Shown here in pieces: positions 28,602 through 37,902 of a DNA stretch of 64,000 nucleotides (the stretch's first letter is position 1; every line of letters begins with the position of its first letter). The stretch spans positions 1 to 64,000 of the forward strand of contig MGRJ01000024.1 in assembly GCA_001798135.1 (NCBI GenBank). The letters are read 5' to 3'. The position numbers were made by a program, and so were the translations under genes. Source of the DNA: Deltaproteobacteria bacterium RIFCSPHIGHO2_02_FULL_40_28 (GTDB lineage Bacteria; UBA10199; 2-12-FULL-40-28). The notes under the pieces were generated by a model. That model was given only the letters and a program-made list of their open reading frames with translations, was not told the origin of the DNA and did not search any database.

Positions 28602-29599
28602 ACCAAGGAAGTTTAAAAGGCAAAAAAGTTTTAGTAACGGGAGCTGATGGCTTTATTGGAAGTCATCTTGTAGAAAAGCTTCTAGAAGAGGGGGCTACAC
28701 TTAAGGCTTTTGTATACTACAATAGTTTGAACTCTTGGGGATGGTTGGATCACCTTGCTAAAAATCAGTTAAAAGAAATCGAGATCTTTGCAGGAGATAT
28801 TAGGGATCCTAATGGAGTGCGCAATGCTGTAAAAGGGTGTGAGCTGGTTTTTCACTTGGCTGCTTTAATTGCCATTCCTTTTTCTTACCATTCACCCGAT
28901 TCCTATGTTGATACTAACATCAAGGGAACCTTGAATGTACTCCAGGCGTCACGTGATTATTCTGTAGAAAGAATTTTCTCTACTTCCACTTCCGAAGTGT
29001 ATGGCACGGCTCAGTATGTACCCATTGATGAAAAACATCCCTATCAGGGGCAATCACCTTATAGCGCTACCAAAATTGGTGCAGATCGTATTGCTGAATC
29101 ATTTTATCGATCTTTTTCACTTCCTGTAACTATTGTGCGTCCTTTTAATACCTATGGACCCAGACAATCAGCTAGGGCTTTTATTCCAACAGTGATTACT
29201 CAAATTTTAAACAAGCAAAAAGAACTCAATCTTGGATTTTTAGAACCAACCCGAGATATGAATTTTGTTCTTGATACGGTTTCTGGTTTTATTGAGATTG
29301 CCAAAAGTTCTCAAACCATTGGTGAAGAAATTAATATTGCTACTCAAAAAGAATATTCGATGAAAGACATTGCAACCCAAATTATGAAAATCATGGGTGC
29401 CGATGTAAAAATTAAAACAGATGATAACAGGGTAAGACCAGAAAAGAGTGAAGTGATGAGACTTTTGGGATCTCATGAAAAAATAAAAAAACTCACAGCA
29501 TGGTCTTCCAAATATTCTCTTGAAGATGGTCTGATTCAAACAATTGAGTGGTTTCAATCCAACCTTAAAAGGTACAAACCCGAAATTTATAACCTCTAA
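28595..29599 (+). CDS. legB: LegB, NDP-GlcNAc 4,6-dehydratase
   Basis: LegB dehydrates GDP-GlcNAc to the 4-keto-6-deoxy intermediate, the first committed step toward legionaminic acid. The extended-SDR motifs are complete: TGADGFIGSHL, the catalytic TSTSEVYG and YSATK. The segments YYNSLNSWGWLD and GPRQSARAFIPTVI are distinctive of LegB rather than of RmlB or Gmd. A GGAGG at 28581-28585 is best spaced for GTG28595; GTG28598 is possible. It overlaps the previous stop and is followed by legC with a one-base overlap. Confidence 0.9.
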   Translation: MVNQGSLKGKKVLVTGADGFIGSHLVEKLLEEGATLKAFVYYNSLNSWGWLDHLAKNQLKEIEIFAGDIRDPNGVRNAVKGCELVFHLAALIAIPFSYHSPDSYVDTNIKGTLNVLQASRDYSVERIFSTSTSEVYGTAQYVPIDEKHPYQGQSPYSATKIGADRIAESFYRSFSLPVTIVRPFNTYGPRQSARAFIPTVITQILNKQKELNLGFLEPTRDMNFVLDTVSGFIEIAKSSQTIGEEINIATQKEYSMKDIATQIMKIMGADVKIKTDDNRVRPEKSEVMRLLGSHEKIKKLTAWSSKYSLEDGLIQTIEWFQSNLKRYKPEIYNL

Positions 29600-30762
29600 T
29601 GATTCCCTTATCTGTCCCTTATCTTAAAGGCAACGAGCTTAAATATGTAAGCCAGTGTATTGAAACCGAATGGGTTTCAACAGCGGGACGTTTTGTTACT
29701 GATTTTGAAAAATGTATTGCTGAATTTGCAGGGAGTAAACATGCTATTGCCTGTGTTAATGGAACCGCAGCACTTCATCTTTCCCTTCAAATGGAAGGGG
29801 TGCAAACAGATGATGAAGTTTTAGTTCCTACACTCACCTTTATTGCCCCCGTTAATGCTGTTTGTTATTTAGGTGCGCATCCTGTGTTTATGGATTGTGA
29901 TGATCACTTAAATCTTGATCCAGAAAAACTTCAAGATTTTCTTGTGAAGGAATGCTTTTCTAAAGATGGAAGTGTTATCAATAAAAAAACTGAAAGAATC
30001 ATCAAGGCCGTGATCGTGGTGCATGTTTTTGGTCATCCTGCGCGTCTTGATTTATTAAAGGAAATTTGCAGTCAATTTCAACTTTCTCTGATTGAAGATG
30101 CTACCGAATCTCTTGGCTCTTATTTGATCACACAAGATGGAACTAAAATACACACAGGGACAATAGGAGATTTTGGATGTCTTTCTTTTAATGGAAATAA
30201 ATTAGTAACCACCGGTGGTGGAGGAATGATTTTAACTTCCAATCAAGCCAAGGCCTTGCATGCCAAACATTTAACTACTCAAGCTAAAACTGATGAGCTT
30301 TATTCCATTCATGATGAGGTAGGATATAATTATCGTCTTACTAATCTGCAAGCTGCGGTGGGGTTAGCTCAGATGGAATCAATTGTTTCTTTTCTTAAAA
30401 TCAAAAGAGCTAATTTTGAAAAATATAAAAAGGCATTATCTTCTTTAAGTCAAATCTCATGGATCACAGAGCCTGTAAATACCCAAAGCAACCATTGGTT
30501 CTATGCCCTGCAAACCCAAAAAACAGAAGGGGTTGGTAGCCGTGATGATCTGATGCATTTTTTACTCAAAAAAGATATTCAGTGCCGCGCTCTTTGGCGC
30601 CCAAATCACTTGCAAAAACCATATAAACATTGTCAAAGTTATAAAATTGAAAAGGCCCTGCATTTTTCAAAAACTATTTTAAATATTCCTTGTAGCTTGG
30701 GTATCACAGAAGATGAAATTTCAACCGTTTCAAAGGGGATAAAGGATTATTATGGAGCTTAA
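29599..30762 (+). CDS. legC: LegC, PLP-dependent sugar aminotransferase
   Basis: LegC installs the 4-amino group on the keto sugar made by LegB, using pyridoxal phosphate. The 387-residue protein belongs to the DegT/DnrJ/EryC1 family. The Schiff-base lysine is in FNGNKLVTTGGGG, and the cofactor-binding Asp lies in LIEDATESLGS. The N-terminal IPLSVPYLKGNE and TEWVSTAGRFV pattern is that of the LegC branch. Direct one-base overlap with legB and 11-nt overlap with the next gene indicate tight coupling. Confidence 0.9.
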   Translation: MIPLSVPYLKGNELKYVSQCIETEWVSTAGRFVTDFEKCIAEFAGSKHAIACVNGTAALHLSLQMEGVQTDDEVLVPTLTFIAPVNAVCYLGAHPVFMDCDDHLNLDPEKLQDFLVKECFSKDGSVINKKTERIIKAVIVVHVFGHPARLDLLKEICSQFQLSLIEDATESLGSYLITQDGTKIHTGTIGDFGCLSFNGNKLVTTGGGGMILTSNQAKALHAKHLTTQAKTDELYSIHDEVGYNYRLTNLQAAVGLAQMESIVSFLKIKRANFEKYKKALSSLSQISWITEPVNTQSNHWFYALQTQKTEGVGSRDDLMHFLLKKDIQCRALWRPNHLQKPYKHCQSYKIEKALHFSKTILNIPCSLGITEDEISTVSKGIKDYYGA

Positions 30763-31813
30763 CCCACTTTTATTTATATTAGAAAATATTTCCATCAAGC
30801 AAGCCTGGCGTCAATTAGATGAAAATGGCTACAAAATTCTTTTGGTTACAGATAAAATACAAAAACTTTTAGGTTCTGTTACCGATGGGGACATTAGGCG
30901 TTGGATTCTCAAAGATAAATCAATAATGGAACCCATTTCGAATGTAATGCGTACCACTCCTATTGTGGCAAAAGATACTGATAGCCCCAAGGTTATTAGA
31001 AAATTACTTCTCGATAATCGCATTGATTGTGTTCCTGTGGTGGATGAAAATCTTAAAGTAGTTAAGCTTATTTTTTGGGATGATATTTTTAGAAATGGTG
31101 AAAATAATATTATCGAAAAAATAAATAGCCCTTTGGTTGTGATGGCAGGGGGCAGAGGGACAAGGCTTGATCCTTACACTAAAATTTTACCCAAACCTTT
31201 AATTCCTGTTGGCGACAAACCCATTATCGAAGAAATTATGGATCGTTTTTATCACTACGGAATAAGCCAATTTTTTATTTCCATCAATTATAAATCCGAA
31301 ATGATTAAGGCTTATTTTCAAGAAAGGCAACTTGCTTTTAAAATTGAGTTTGTCAAAGAAGAAATCCCCTCTGGTACAGCAGGCTCTCTTTCTCTTCTGA
31401 AGGGAAAAATTAAAGACACTTTTTTTGTTACTAATTGTGATGTTTTGGTTAATGCAAATTATGCCGATATTTTCAAATTTCATCGGGAACAAAAAAACAA
31501 AATTACTCTTGTTTGTTCCATGAAGCATTTTACCATTCCCTATGGTGTAGTTGATATTGGAGCTGGTGGAAGTTTACAGGGAATTGTAGAAAAACCAGAA
31601 CATGACCACTTGGTTTTAACTGGTGTTTACGTTTTAGAGCCGGAACTTCTCGAACTTATTCCACAGTCTTCTGTTTTTCATATTACCCACTTGATTGAAA
31701 AAATACACAGGGAAGGATTAAAAGTAGGAGTTTACCCCGTGGCTGATCGAGCCTGGGTTGATATTGGCGAACTTGATCATTATCAAGAAGCATTAAAGAA
31801 CATACGTTTTTGA
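30752..31813 (+). CDS. ptmE: PtmE-like nucleotidyltransferase with CBS domains
   Basis: Residues 1 to about 120 form a CBS pair (VTDGDIRRWIL, RIDCVPVVDE). The rest is a sugar-phosphate nucleotidyltransferase with MAGGRGTRLDPYTKILPKPLIPVGDKPIIE. The same architecture is found in Campylobacter PtmE, which makes GDP-GlcN for the legionaminic acid pathway. Its presence argues that this pathway uses GDP-linked rather than UDP-linked intermediates. The CBS pair may sense a nucleotide, but that is inference. It overlaps legC by 11 nt and the next gene by four bases. Confidence 0.85.
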   Translation: MELNPLLFILENISIKQAWRQLDENGYKILLVTDKIQKLLGSVTDGDIRRWILKDKSIMEPISNVMRTTPIVAKDTDSPKVIRKLLLDNRIDCVPVVDENLKVVKLIFWDDIFRNGENNIIEKINSPLVVMAGGRGTRLDPYTKILPKPLIPVGDKPIIEEIMDRFYHYGISQFFISINYKSEMIKAYFQERQLAFKIEFVKEEIPSGTAGSLSLLKGKIKDTFFVTNCDVLVNANYADIFKFHREQKNKITLVCSMKHFTIPYGVVDIGAGGSLQGIVEKPEHDHLVLTGVYVLEPELLELIPQSSVFHITHLIEKIHREGLKVGVYPVADRAWVDIGELDHYQEALKNIRF

Positions 31814-32754
31814 ATTCCAAAGGGACAATTTTAATTACGGGTGCAACTGGTTTTGTGGGATCTCACCTTGTCAATCGGTTGCTCTCATTGGGTTACCTGG
31901 TTCTTGCTACTGTGCGAGATCTAGATCAGTGTGGAAATCATCCCATTATTCGTCATTCGATTTCACAGAAAAATCTCATTCTTTTCCAGAGCGATTGGGA
32001 AGAAAACCCCCTCGTTTTAGAAAAAGCCATATCTAAATTTAAGATTGATGGGCTCATTAATTGTGTGGCCAAACAACCAAGACCCAATTTGGGTTTGAAG
32101 GATTATGAAAAGGTGAATGTTCATACCCTGAAAAATATTTTTGAATTTGCTTCTCGCATTGGTTCTAGGGTTTTTATTACTTTTTCCAGTGCTACTGTTT
32201 ATGCTCCTTCCCTTGGCACGTTGATTCATGAGGGAAGCCCCGTTAATCCTGTGAGTGATTATGCTAAAAGTAAACTTAAAGGCGAATTAATGCTCTCTGA
32301 AATTTCTGCTCATTTAAATTTAGCAACCTACAATTTTAGACTTCCATCTGTTTATGGTTATGGTCAAGAAGGTGGCATTGCCCATACCTATTATGTGTTT
32401 GCAAAGGCCCATGAATCTATCGAAGTTTATTCGAATGGAAAACTCATTCGCAATATTCTCTATATCGATGATCTTGCCAATTTGTGTGAGACAGTTTTAA
32501 GTAAACCAGCAAAAAATGGATATTGTTCCTATCTTTTTGGCAGTAAAAATTCACTGAGTATGGAGGCTATTGCTGGACTTTTTGTTAAATATCTTTCCTC
32601 CAGATCACGTATTCTTTTAGTTGAAAAAGAAGCCCCAGTTCCTTTGGATTGGAATCTTGATTTAACCAAAATTCAAAAAGATTTGAGAGCCAAATCACGA
32701 ACAATTGAAGAGGGAGTGAAAGACTATATTCAAGCCATGGAGATGAGGTCATGA
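31810..32754 (+). CDS. NAD-dependent sugar epimerase/dehydratase (extended SDR)
   Basis: The 314-residue protein has TGATGFVGSHL at the N-terminus, a Ser/Thr active-site strand FSSATVYAPS and YAKSK as YxxxK. This is a typical nucleotide-sugar epimerase, dehydratase or reductase. Sequence alone does not decide the reaction: the Glu expected of a 4,6-dehydratase is absent after the serine pair, which favours epimerase or 4-ketoreductase. TTG31810 overlaps the upstream stop. Together with the following aminotransferase it may serve a second amino sugar distinct from legionaminic acid. Confidence 0.75.
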   Translation: MNSKGTILITGATGFVGSHLVNRLLSLGYLVLATVRDLDQCGNHPIIRHSISQKNLILFQSDWEENPLVLEKAISKFKIDGLINCVAKQPRPNLGLKDYEKVNVHTLKNIFEFASRIGSRVFITFSSATVYAPSLGTLIHEGSPVNPVSDYAKSKLKGELMLSEISAHLNLATYNFRLPSVYGYGQEGGIAHTYYVFAKAHESIEVYSNGKLIRNILYIDDLANLCETVLSKPAKNGYCSYLFGSKNSLSMEAIAGLFVKYLSSRSRILLVEKEAPVPLDWNLDLTKIQKDLRAKSRTIEEGVKDYIQAMEMRS

Positions 32755-33890
32755 AATATACAATGGCTTATCCTTATTTCCCCAAGGAGGATATTCCTCA
32801 AATACTCCAAGAGGTTCGGGATATTTTAGAGGGAAACAATCCCCTAAGTATGGGACCCAAGGTAGCAGAGTTTGAGAAAGCCTTTGCTGCTTATTGTGGA
32901 GTTCGTTTTGCAGTGGCCACAAATTCCTGTTCTGCAGCCCTAGAAATTTCATTGCGGTCTCTTGGATTAAAACAAGATGATGAAGTGATTGTGCCCATTG
33001 AAACTTTTTTTTCAACGGGAGCATCTGTTTTAAGAGAGGGGGGAAAAATTAGTTTTGCAGGAATTGATCCCCAAACTTTTTGTCTCTCGTTAAATGAAAT
33101 CAAAAAAGTTTTTACTACAAAAACTAAAGCCATAATTTTGGTGCATATGGCAGGGCTTGTAACTCCAGAAGTAGAAGACATTGCAGATTTTTGCAGGCAG
33201 AAAGGCATTGCCTTGATTGAAGATGCAGCCCACGCTCCAGGTGCTAGCTTTAATGGAAAAAAATCAGGATCTTTTGGAAATATGGCTTGTTTTTCATTCT
33301 ATCCAACTAAAATCATGACAACGGGTGAAGGAGGGATGATTGTTACAAACGATGAAGGGCTTTATCAGCAGGCCAATAGTTATCGTCATCGAGGGAGAGA
33401 TATGGCAGCCCCGGAAGAATGCTATCGTTATTTGGGTACCAATAATCGCATGACTGAAATCCAGGCTATTTTAGGATTGGTCCAACTCAAAAATCTTGAA
33501 AATTTTATCACAACACGAAATAAAATCGCTCAAATTTATAATCAGGTTTTTCAAAAAAGTGGTGTGAGTCATTTTATTCCCGTACTGCCTGATTCCCGTT
33601 GTTTTCATGCCTATTGGCGGTACGTAGTCAAAATATCCGAACATATTGATCGTAAAAAATTAAGGGAACTTGTTTTACAGAAGGGCATAGCTCTTGATTG
33701 GGCTTACGATCCTCCGTTGCACCGCCAGCCTTTTTTCAAAAATTTATCCTCAGATGTTAAAGAAAGACTAGCTTCTTCTGAAAAAATCATGAAAAATTTT
33801 ATTTGTCTTCCCATTCATTCATGCATGAAAGAAGAAGAGGCGCATTTTGTAGTTTATGAATTGATTGAATCCTCCAAATCTCTTTTATGA
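32751..33890 (+). CDS. DegT/DnrJ/EryC1-family sugar aminotransferase
   Basis: This is a second PLP-dependent sugar aminotransferase in the operon, 379 residues long. The Schiff-base lysine is in FYPTKIMTTGEGGM, and LIEDAAHAPG and YLGTNNRMTEIQAILG are further family motifs. It differs clearly from LegC, so it probably aminates another keto sugar, perhaps the product of the SDR just upstream, with which it overlaps as ATGA. The exact position aminated cannot be told. Confidence 0.85.
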   Translation: MKYTMAYPYFPKEDIPQILQEVRDILEGNNPLSMGPKVAEFEKAFAAYCGVRFAVATNSCSAALEISLRSLGLKQDDEVIVPIETFFSTGASVLREGGKISFAGIDPQTFCLSLNEIKKVFTTKTKAIILVHMAGLVTPEVEDIADFCRQKGIALIEDAAHAPGASFNGKKSGSFGNMACFSFYPTKIMTTGEGGMIVTNDEGLYQQANSYRHRGRDMAAPEECYRYLGTNNRMTEIQAILGLVQLKNLENFITTRNKIAQIYNQVFQKSGVSHFIPVLPDSRCFHAYWRYVVKISEHIDRKKLRELVLQKGIALDWAYDPPLHRQPFFKNLSSDVKERLASSEKIMKNFICLPIHSCMKEEEAHFVVYELIESSKSLL

Positions 33891-34579
33891 AAATAATTAC
33901 TATCCATCAGCCCCAGTATATTCCCTGGCTTGCTTATTTTGATAAAATTTTAAGATCAGATGAAATGATTCTTTTGGATGATGTGGCTTTTCAAAAAAAC
34001 GGAGTGCAAAATAGAAATCAAATCAAAACAGCGGGAGGGGCTTTGTGGCTGACAGTGCCGGTTTCCCAGCATTTGGGGCAGTTAATTAATCAGGTAGAAG
34101 TTTCTGATACTCAGGTGTTTGGAAAACATCTTAAAACTTTGAGCCAAAATTATTCAAAGGCTCCTTTTTATGGTGAAGTCATGGATTTTGTAGGTCCTAT
34201 TTTGGAAAAAAGTTTAAAAAATTTATCCCAATTAAATAATGAACTCATGAGCCGTATTCTTTATTACTTGGATTACAAGGGGTCTGTGCTTCAATCTTCT
34301 GAGATGAAGGTAGAGGGTAGTGGGAGTGAGTTGATTTTAAATCTTTGTAAAAATCGATGCGCCAATATTTATATTTCAGGTTCTGGTGGTAAAAATTACA
34401 TGAATTTGGATGATTTTAAGGAAGCTCAGGTGCAAGTTGTTTTTCAAAAATATCAATCTCCTTCTTATAATCAGCTTCATCCCAAAGTAGGTTTTATTCC
34501 TGATTTATCCATTCTTGATTTATTGTTTAATGAAGGGCAAAAAAGCAAAAGTATTATTGAAAGCGGGAGGATCCACTGA
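33887..34579 (+). CDS. WbqC-family protein
   Basis: The 230-residue product begins with IHQPQYIPWLAYFDKI, the signature of the WbqC-like family, and later has YISGSGGKNYM. WbqC-like proteins recur in O-antigen and capsule clusters; their activity is poorly defined, with roles in amino-sugar decoration proposed. No membrane segment is visible. The start overlaps the aminotransferase stop as ATGA, and its own end overlaps the legG gene. Confidence 0.82.
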   Translation: MKIITIHQPQYIPWLAYFDKILRSDEMILLDDVAFQKNGVQNRNQIKTAGGALWLTVPVSQHLGQLINQVEVSDTQVFGKHLKTLSQNYSKAPFYGEVMDFVGPILEKSLKNLSQLNNELMSRILYYLDYKGSVLQSSEMKVEGSGSELILNLCKNRCANIYISGSGGKNYMNLDDFKEAQVQVVFQKYQSPSYNQLHPKVGFIPDLSILDLLFNEGQKSKSIIESGRIH

Positions 34580-35733
34580 AACATATTTTGGCTGTTACTG
34601 GTATTAGATCCGAATATGATATTCTTTCTTCGGTTTTTAAAGCCATTACTGCCAGGAAAGATTTAAAACTTTCCTTGATTGTTACAGGAGCCCATCTTTC
34701 AAAAAAGTTTGGATACACCATTGATGAAATTAAAAAAGATGGTTTTAATATTATTGCATGCATTGAAAGCCTTATAGACTCCGATGCCGATGTGGATCGC
34801 TTGAAGGGAGCTGCTATTCAATTGAAGGGTTTGGCAGAAACAGTTGATAGAGTGAGGCCTGATTTGATTTTGGCTTTTGGAGATAGAGAAGAGGCCATTA
34901 CAACAGCGTTAACAGGAAATTATCTTAATATACCTGTTGTTCATATTTCTGGAGGGGATAGGGTTATTGGCAATGTAGATGATCAGATTCGTCATGCGGT
35001 GACCAAACTTTCTCATTTTCATTTAACCACGAATGAAGAAAGCTTTGAGCGTATTTTAAAAATGGGTGAACAAGAATTTCGTGTTTTCAATGTGGGTCAT
35101 CCAGGTTTAGATCGTATTGCGAGTGAACCCCAGATGTCAAAACAAGAGCTTCTTTCATGGTATGGATTTGAATCAAACGATACTACCTCAAAGCTTTTGG
35201 TGGTGATTCAACATGTTATTTCTACAGAAATTAATGAATCTTATTCTCAAATGAAAAAAACCATGGAAGCTATTTTATCTCTTAAGTTGAATACAGTCAT
35301 TTCTTATCCCAACTCTGATGCAGGATCTTTAAGTTTAATAAAATGCATTGAAGAGTACAGACATTTGCCTTTTATAAAAATTCATAAAAATGTTCCCCGT
35401 TTTCAATTTGTAAATACCTTAAGGCATGCCTCTTGTCTTGTCGGCAACTCATCAGCAGGCCTTATGGAAGCTCCTTTTTTAAAATTAGCAGTGGTTAATG
35501 TGGGAAATAGGCAATTGGGAAGGCTTCATGCCATGAATGTGGAATTTGTTCCCCACGATCAAAATGGAATTAAAAAAGCCATCCAAAAAGCTTGCCATGA
35601 TAAAGATTATCAAAAAAAATTGCTTCAATGTCCTTCTCCTTATGGAGATGGCAGGGCCTCCGAAAAAATTGCCGATTTTTTTTCAAACCTTAAATTAGAT
35701 CAAAAAGTCCTCTTGAAGGATTCTACTTATTAG
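34576..35733 (+). CDS. legG: LegG, hydrolysing NDP-sugar 2-epimerase
   Basis: LegG removes the nucleotide from the di-N-acetylated sugar and inverts C2, giving the 6-deoxy-ManNAc derivative used by LegI. The family pattern TGIRSEYDIL, FGDREEAITTAL, HISGGDRVIGNVDDQIRHAVTKLSH and VGNSSAGLMEAP is complete. The first ATG/GTG/TTG codon in frame, TTG34588, lacks a spaced ribosome site. CTG34576 sits 5 nt after GGGAGG (34565-34570), restores the expected KHILAVTG N-terminus and overlaps the upstream stop as CTGA. A CTG start is therefore proposed (385 residues). Confidence 0.87.
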   Translation: MKHILAVTGIRSEYDILSSVFKAITARKDLKLSLIVTGAHLSKKFGYTIDEIKKDGFNIIACIESLIDSDADVDRLKGAAIQLKGLAETVDRVRPDLILAFGDREEAITTALTGNYLNIPVVHISGGDRVIGNVDDQIRHAVTKLSHFHLTTNEESFERILKMGEQEFRVFNVGHPGLDRIASEPQMSKQELLSWYGFESNDTTSKLLVVIQHVISTEINESYSQMKKTMEAILSLKLNTVISYPNSDAGSLSLIKCIEEYRHLPFIKIHKNVPRFQFVNTLRHASCLVGNSSAGLMEAPFLKLAVVNVGNRQLGRLHAMNVEFVPHDQNGIKKAIQKACHDKDYQKKLLQCPSPYGDGRASEKIADFFSNLKLDQKVLLKDSTY

Positions 35734-35749
35734 TTTATTAATATATTTT

Positions 35750-37897
35750 ATGACTCAAAAAAGCCATAGCCATCAGCCTCTTAAGGTTTATCTGTGCGAT
35801 TTAACTCACGACACGGTTATTCTTGTTTCGGATACCATTCCCATTAATATTGGTTTTATTGGCGCATATGCCAACAAAATACATGGCAAAAATATTGAGC
35901 TTTCTTTTTTTAAGTATCCCAACACCGTCATTCAAGCCATTAAAGATAACCCGCCCGACGTAATTGCCTTAAGTAATTATTCTTGGAATAGCAATTTGTC
36001 TGAAATGATGGTGGGCTTGGCCAAGAAGTACAATCCAAATGTGGTTACTATCCAGGGTGGCACTAATTTTCCTCACGACAATGAATCGCAGTTAAGTTTT
36101 TTAATGAAGCGTCCCAACACCGATGTTTATGTTGAGCTTGAAGCTGAAGTGGCTTTCTCAGAGCTGCTGACAAAAATACTCGATGCGCGGGATGGTGGGG
36201 CTTCTTTATTTGATGGAACAGAAATGCCTGGCTGTGTTTATCTTGTTCCCTCTGCGCGGCATTCGGCCAATCCTGTTTTTGTCAAGGGCCAGATGCCAGT
36301 TCGTGTTCGTGAGTTGGATGATATTCCTTCGCCTTATCTTAATGGCATGCTCGATTCTTTTTTTGATGGCAAACTAACCCCGTTTTTAGAAACCAATCGT
36401 GGTTGTCCCTTTTCTTGTACTTTTTGTCATACAGGCAACGAGTATTTTAACAAGATTAATATGTTTTCTATGGAGCGTGTGAAGGAAGAAATTCTTTATA
36501 TTGCTCCCAAAATGGCTGAACGTGGCATTGTTAATCTGCATCTGGCTGACACTAATTTTGCCATGTATCCGCGCGACAAAGAAATATGCGAGGTGCTTCT
36601 TGAAACACAAAAAAAATATGGGTGGCCACGCCAAGTGATGGCCACAACGGGTAAGAATAGTAAAGAGCGCGTCATTGAGATTACTTCTATCATGGGGAAT
36701 ACTTTTTCTGTGAACATGTCGGTTCAATCCATGGACCCAAGCGTACTTAAAAATATCAATCGTTCCAATATTAAACTTAATCACTACATGGAAATTAACA
36801 AGCAGCTCAACGCAACAGGTCGGGCTACTAAGGGTGAAGTTATTATTGGCTTGCCAGGAGAGACCCGCCAATCCTTTGTGCATGGGCTGCAACAAATTCT
36901 TGAGGCCGGCACAAGTACCATTTGTTGTTATTCGCTTATGTTGTTGCATGGCACCCGTTTTAAAGAGCCAGCATATCGTGAAGAGTTTCAAATTAAGGGC
37001 AAGTACCGCATTGTTCCCTTAAACTATGGGGAATATGACGGAGACAGGATTTTTGATATTGAAGAAACCGGCATTGCCAATAAAGACATGTCTTTTGACG
37101 ATTATCTGTGGATAAGGCGCTTGAGTTTGATGATCGAAGTTTTACATAACAGCCGGCCTTTTCATGAGTTGTTTAAGTACGTGAGCAGTTACGAGTATTC
37201 ACTTTTCGATTTTATCATGCGCGTTAATGATTCTTTTGACAGTGCTCCCGAAAAAGTAAAAGAAGTTGTTAATGGGTTTCTTAACGAAACCAAGGGTGAA
37301 CTGTGGAATTCTGAAGAAGAACTGGTTGCTCATTATCGCCGTGACGAAAATTACAATCGTCTTCTCAAGGGAGAAGTAGGGGGTAATATCATTTACAAGT
37401 ACAAGGCCATGAGCCTGGCGTTTTATAACGAAGCCTGGGTTGATTTTATTGCCCAAATTTGCCAGAAAATTTTAAGTGAAAAAATACAAAACCCAGAAGC
37501 ACAACAAAAAGCTTTCGAGGATATTAATCTTTTGGCTGTCTATGTAAAAAATAAACTTAAAGGTTTGCTCAATGTTCATGGTGAGGTGGCTCCTTCTTCA
37601 ATGACGAGTCCCTATGATATTCAAACTTGGTCCAAGAGCCAAGACGGACTTGCTTTAAATGCGTTTAAATTTTTGGAACCCATTCAGTATGAGTTTGAGT
37701 ATTCAGAAGGGCAGTTGGCTGAAAGAACCGATCTCTTTAAGCGTTACGGAACTCATGCCAATGCCTTAAGTAAAATTGTCACTAGGGTGAGTAATGTGGA
37801 GAGCCTTTTCCGAAAAATTAATATCCATGGTGCACATCAAAAAGAAGGCCCGGAAAATAAAGTGGATCAATTTATTCGGTATACTTTATCCAATTAA
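35750..37897 (+). CDS. Radical SAM protein with N-terminal B12-binding-like domain
   Basis: The 715-residue protein has an N-terminal Rossmann-like region (VYLCDLTHDT, then DVIALSNYSWN), laid out like cobalamin-binding domains but without a visible DxHxxG. The radical SAM core follows, with C219-xxx-C223-xx-C226 in RGCPFSCTFCHTGNEYF. About 300 residues follow the core. It probably generates a 5'-deoxyadenosyl radical for a C-H modification or methylation in this glycan pathway. It is followed after 5 nt by a PIG-L deacetylase and then HisH/HisF-type amidation genes. Substrate unknown. Confidence 0.8.
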   Translation: MTQKSHSHQPLKVYLCDLTHDTVILVSDTIPINIGFIGAYANKIHGKNIELSFFKYPNTVIQAIKDNPPDVIALSNYSWNSNLSEMMVGLAKKYNPNVVTIQGGTNFPHDNESQLSFLMKRPNTDVYVELEAEVAFSELLTKILDARDGGASLFDGTEMPGCVYLVPSARHSANPVFVKGQMPVRVRELDDIPSPYLNGMLDSFFDGKLTPFLETNRGCPFSCTFCHTGNEYFNKINMFSMERVKEEILYIAPKMAERGIVNLHLADTNFAMYPRDKEICEVLLETQKKYGWPRQVMATTGKNSKERVIEITSIMGNTFSVNMSVQSMDPSVLKNINRSNIKLNHYMEINKQLNATGRATKGEVIIGLPGETRQSFVHGLQQILEAGTSTICCYSLMLLHGTRFKEPAYREEFQIKGKYRIVPLNYGEYDGDRIFDIEETGIANKDMSFDDYLWIRRLSLMIEVLHNSRPFHELFKYVSSYEYSLFDFIMRVNDSFDSAPEKVKEVVNGFLNETKGELWNSEEELVAHYRRDENYNRLLKGEVGGNIIYKYKAMSLAFYNEAWVDFIAQICQKILSEKIQNPEAQQKAFEDINLLAVYVKNKLKGLLNVHGEVAPSSMTSPYDIQTWSKSQDGLALNAFKFLEPIQYEFEYSEGQLAERTDLFKRYGTHANALSKIVTRVSNVESLFRKINIHGAHQKEGPENKVDQFIRYTLSN

Positions 37898-37902
37898 ATT
37901 TT

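Noticed and set aside
36386-36991. Minus-strand 201-codon ORF
   Set aside because: It is antisense to the radical SAM gene, whose motifs are intact; the minus ORF has no recognisable domain.
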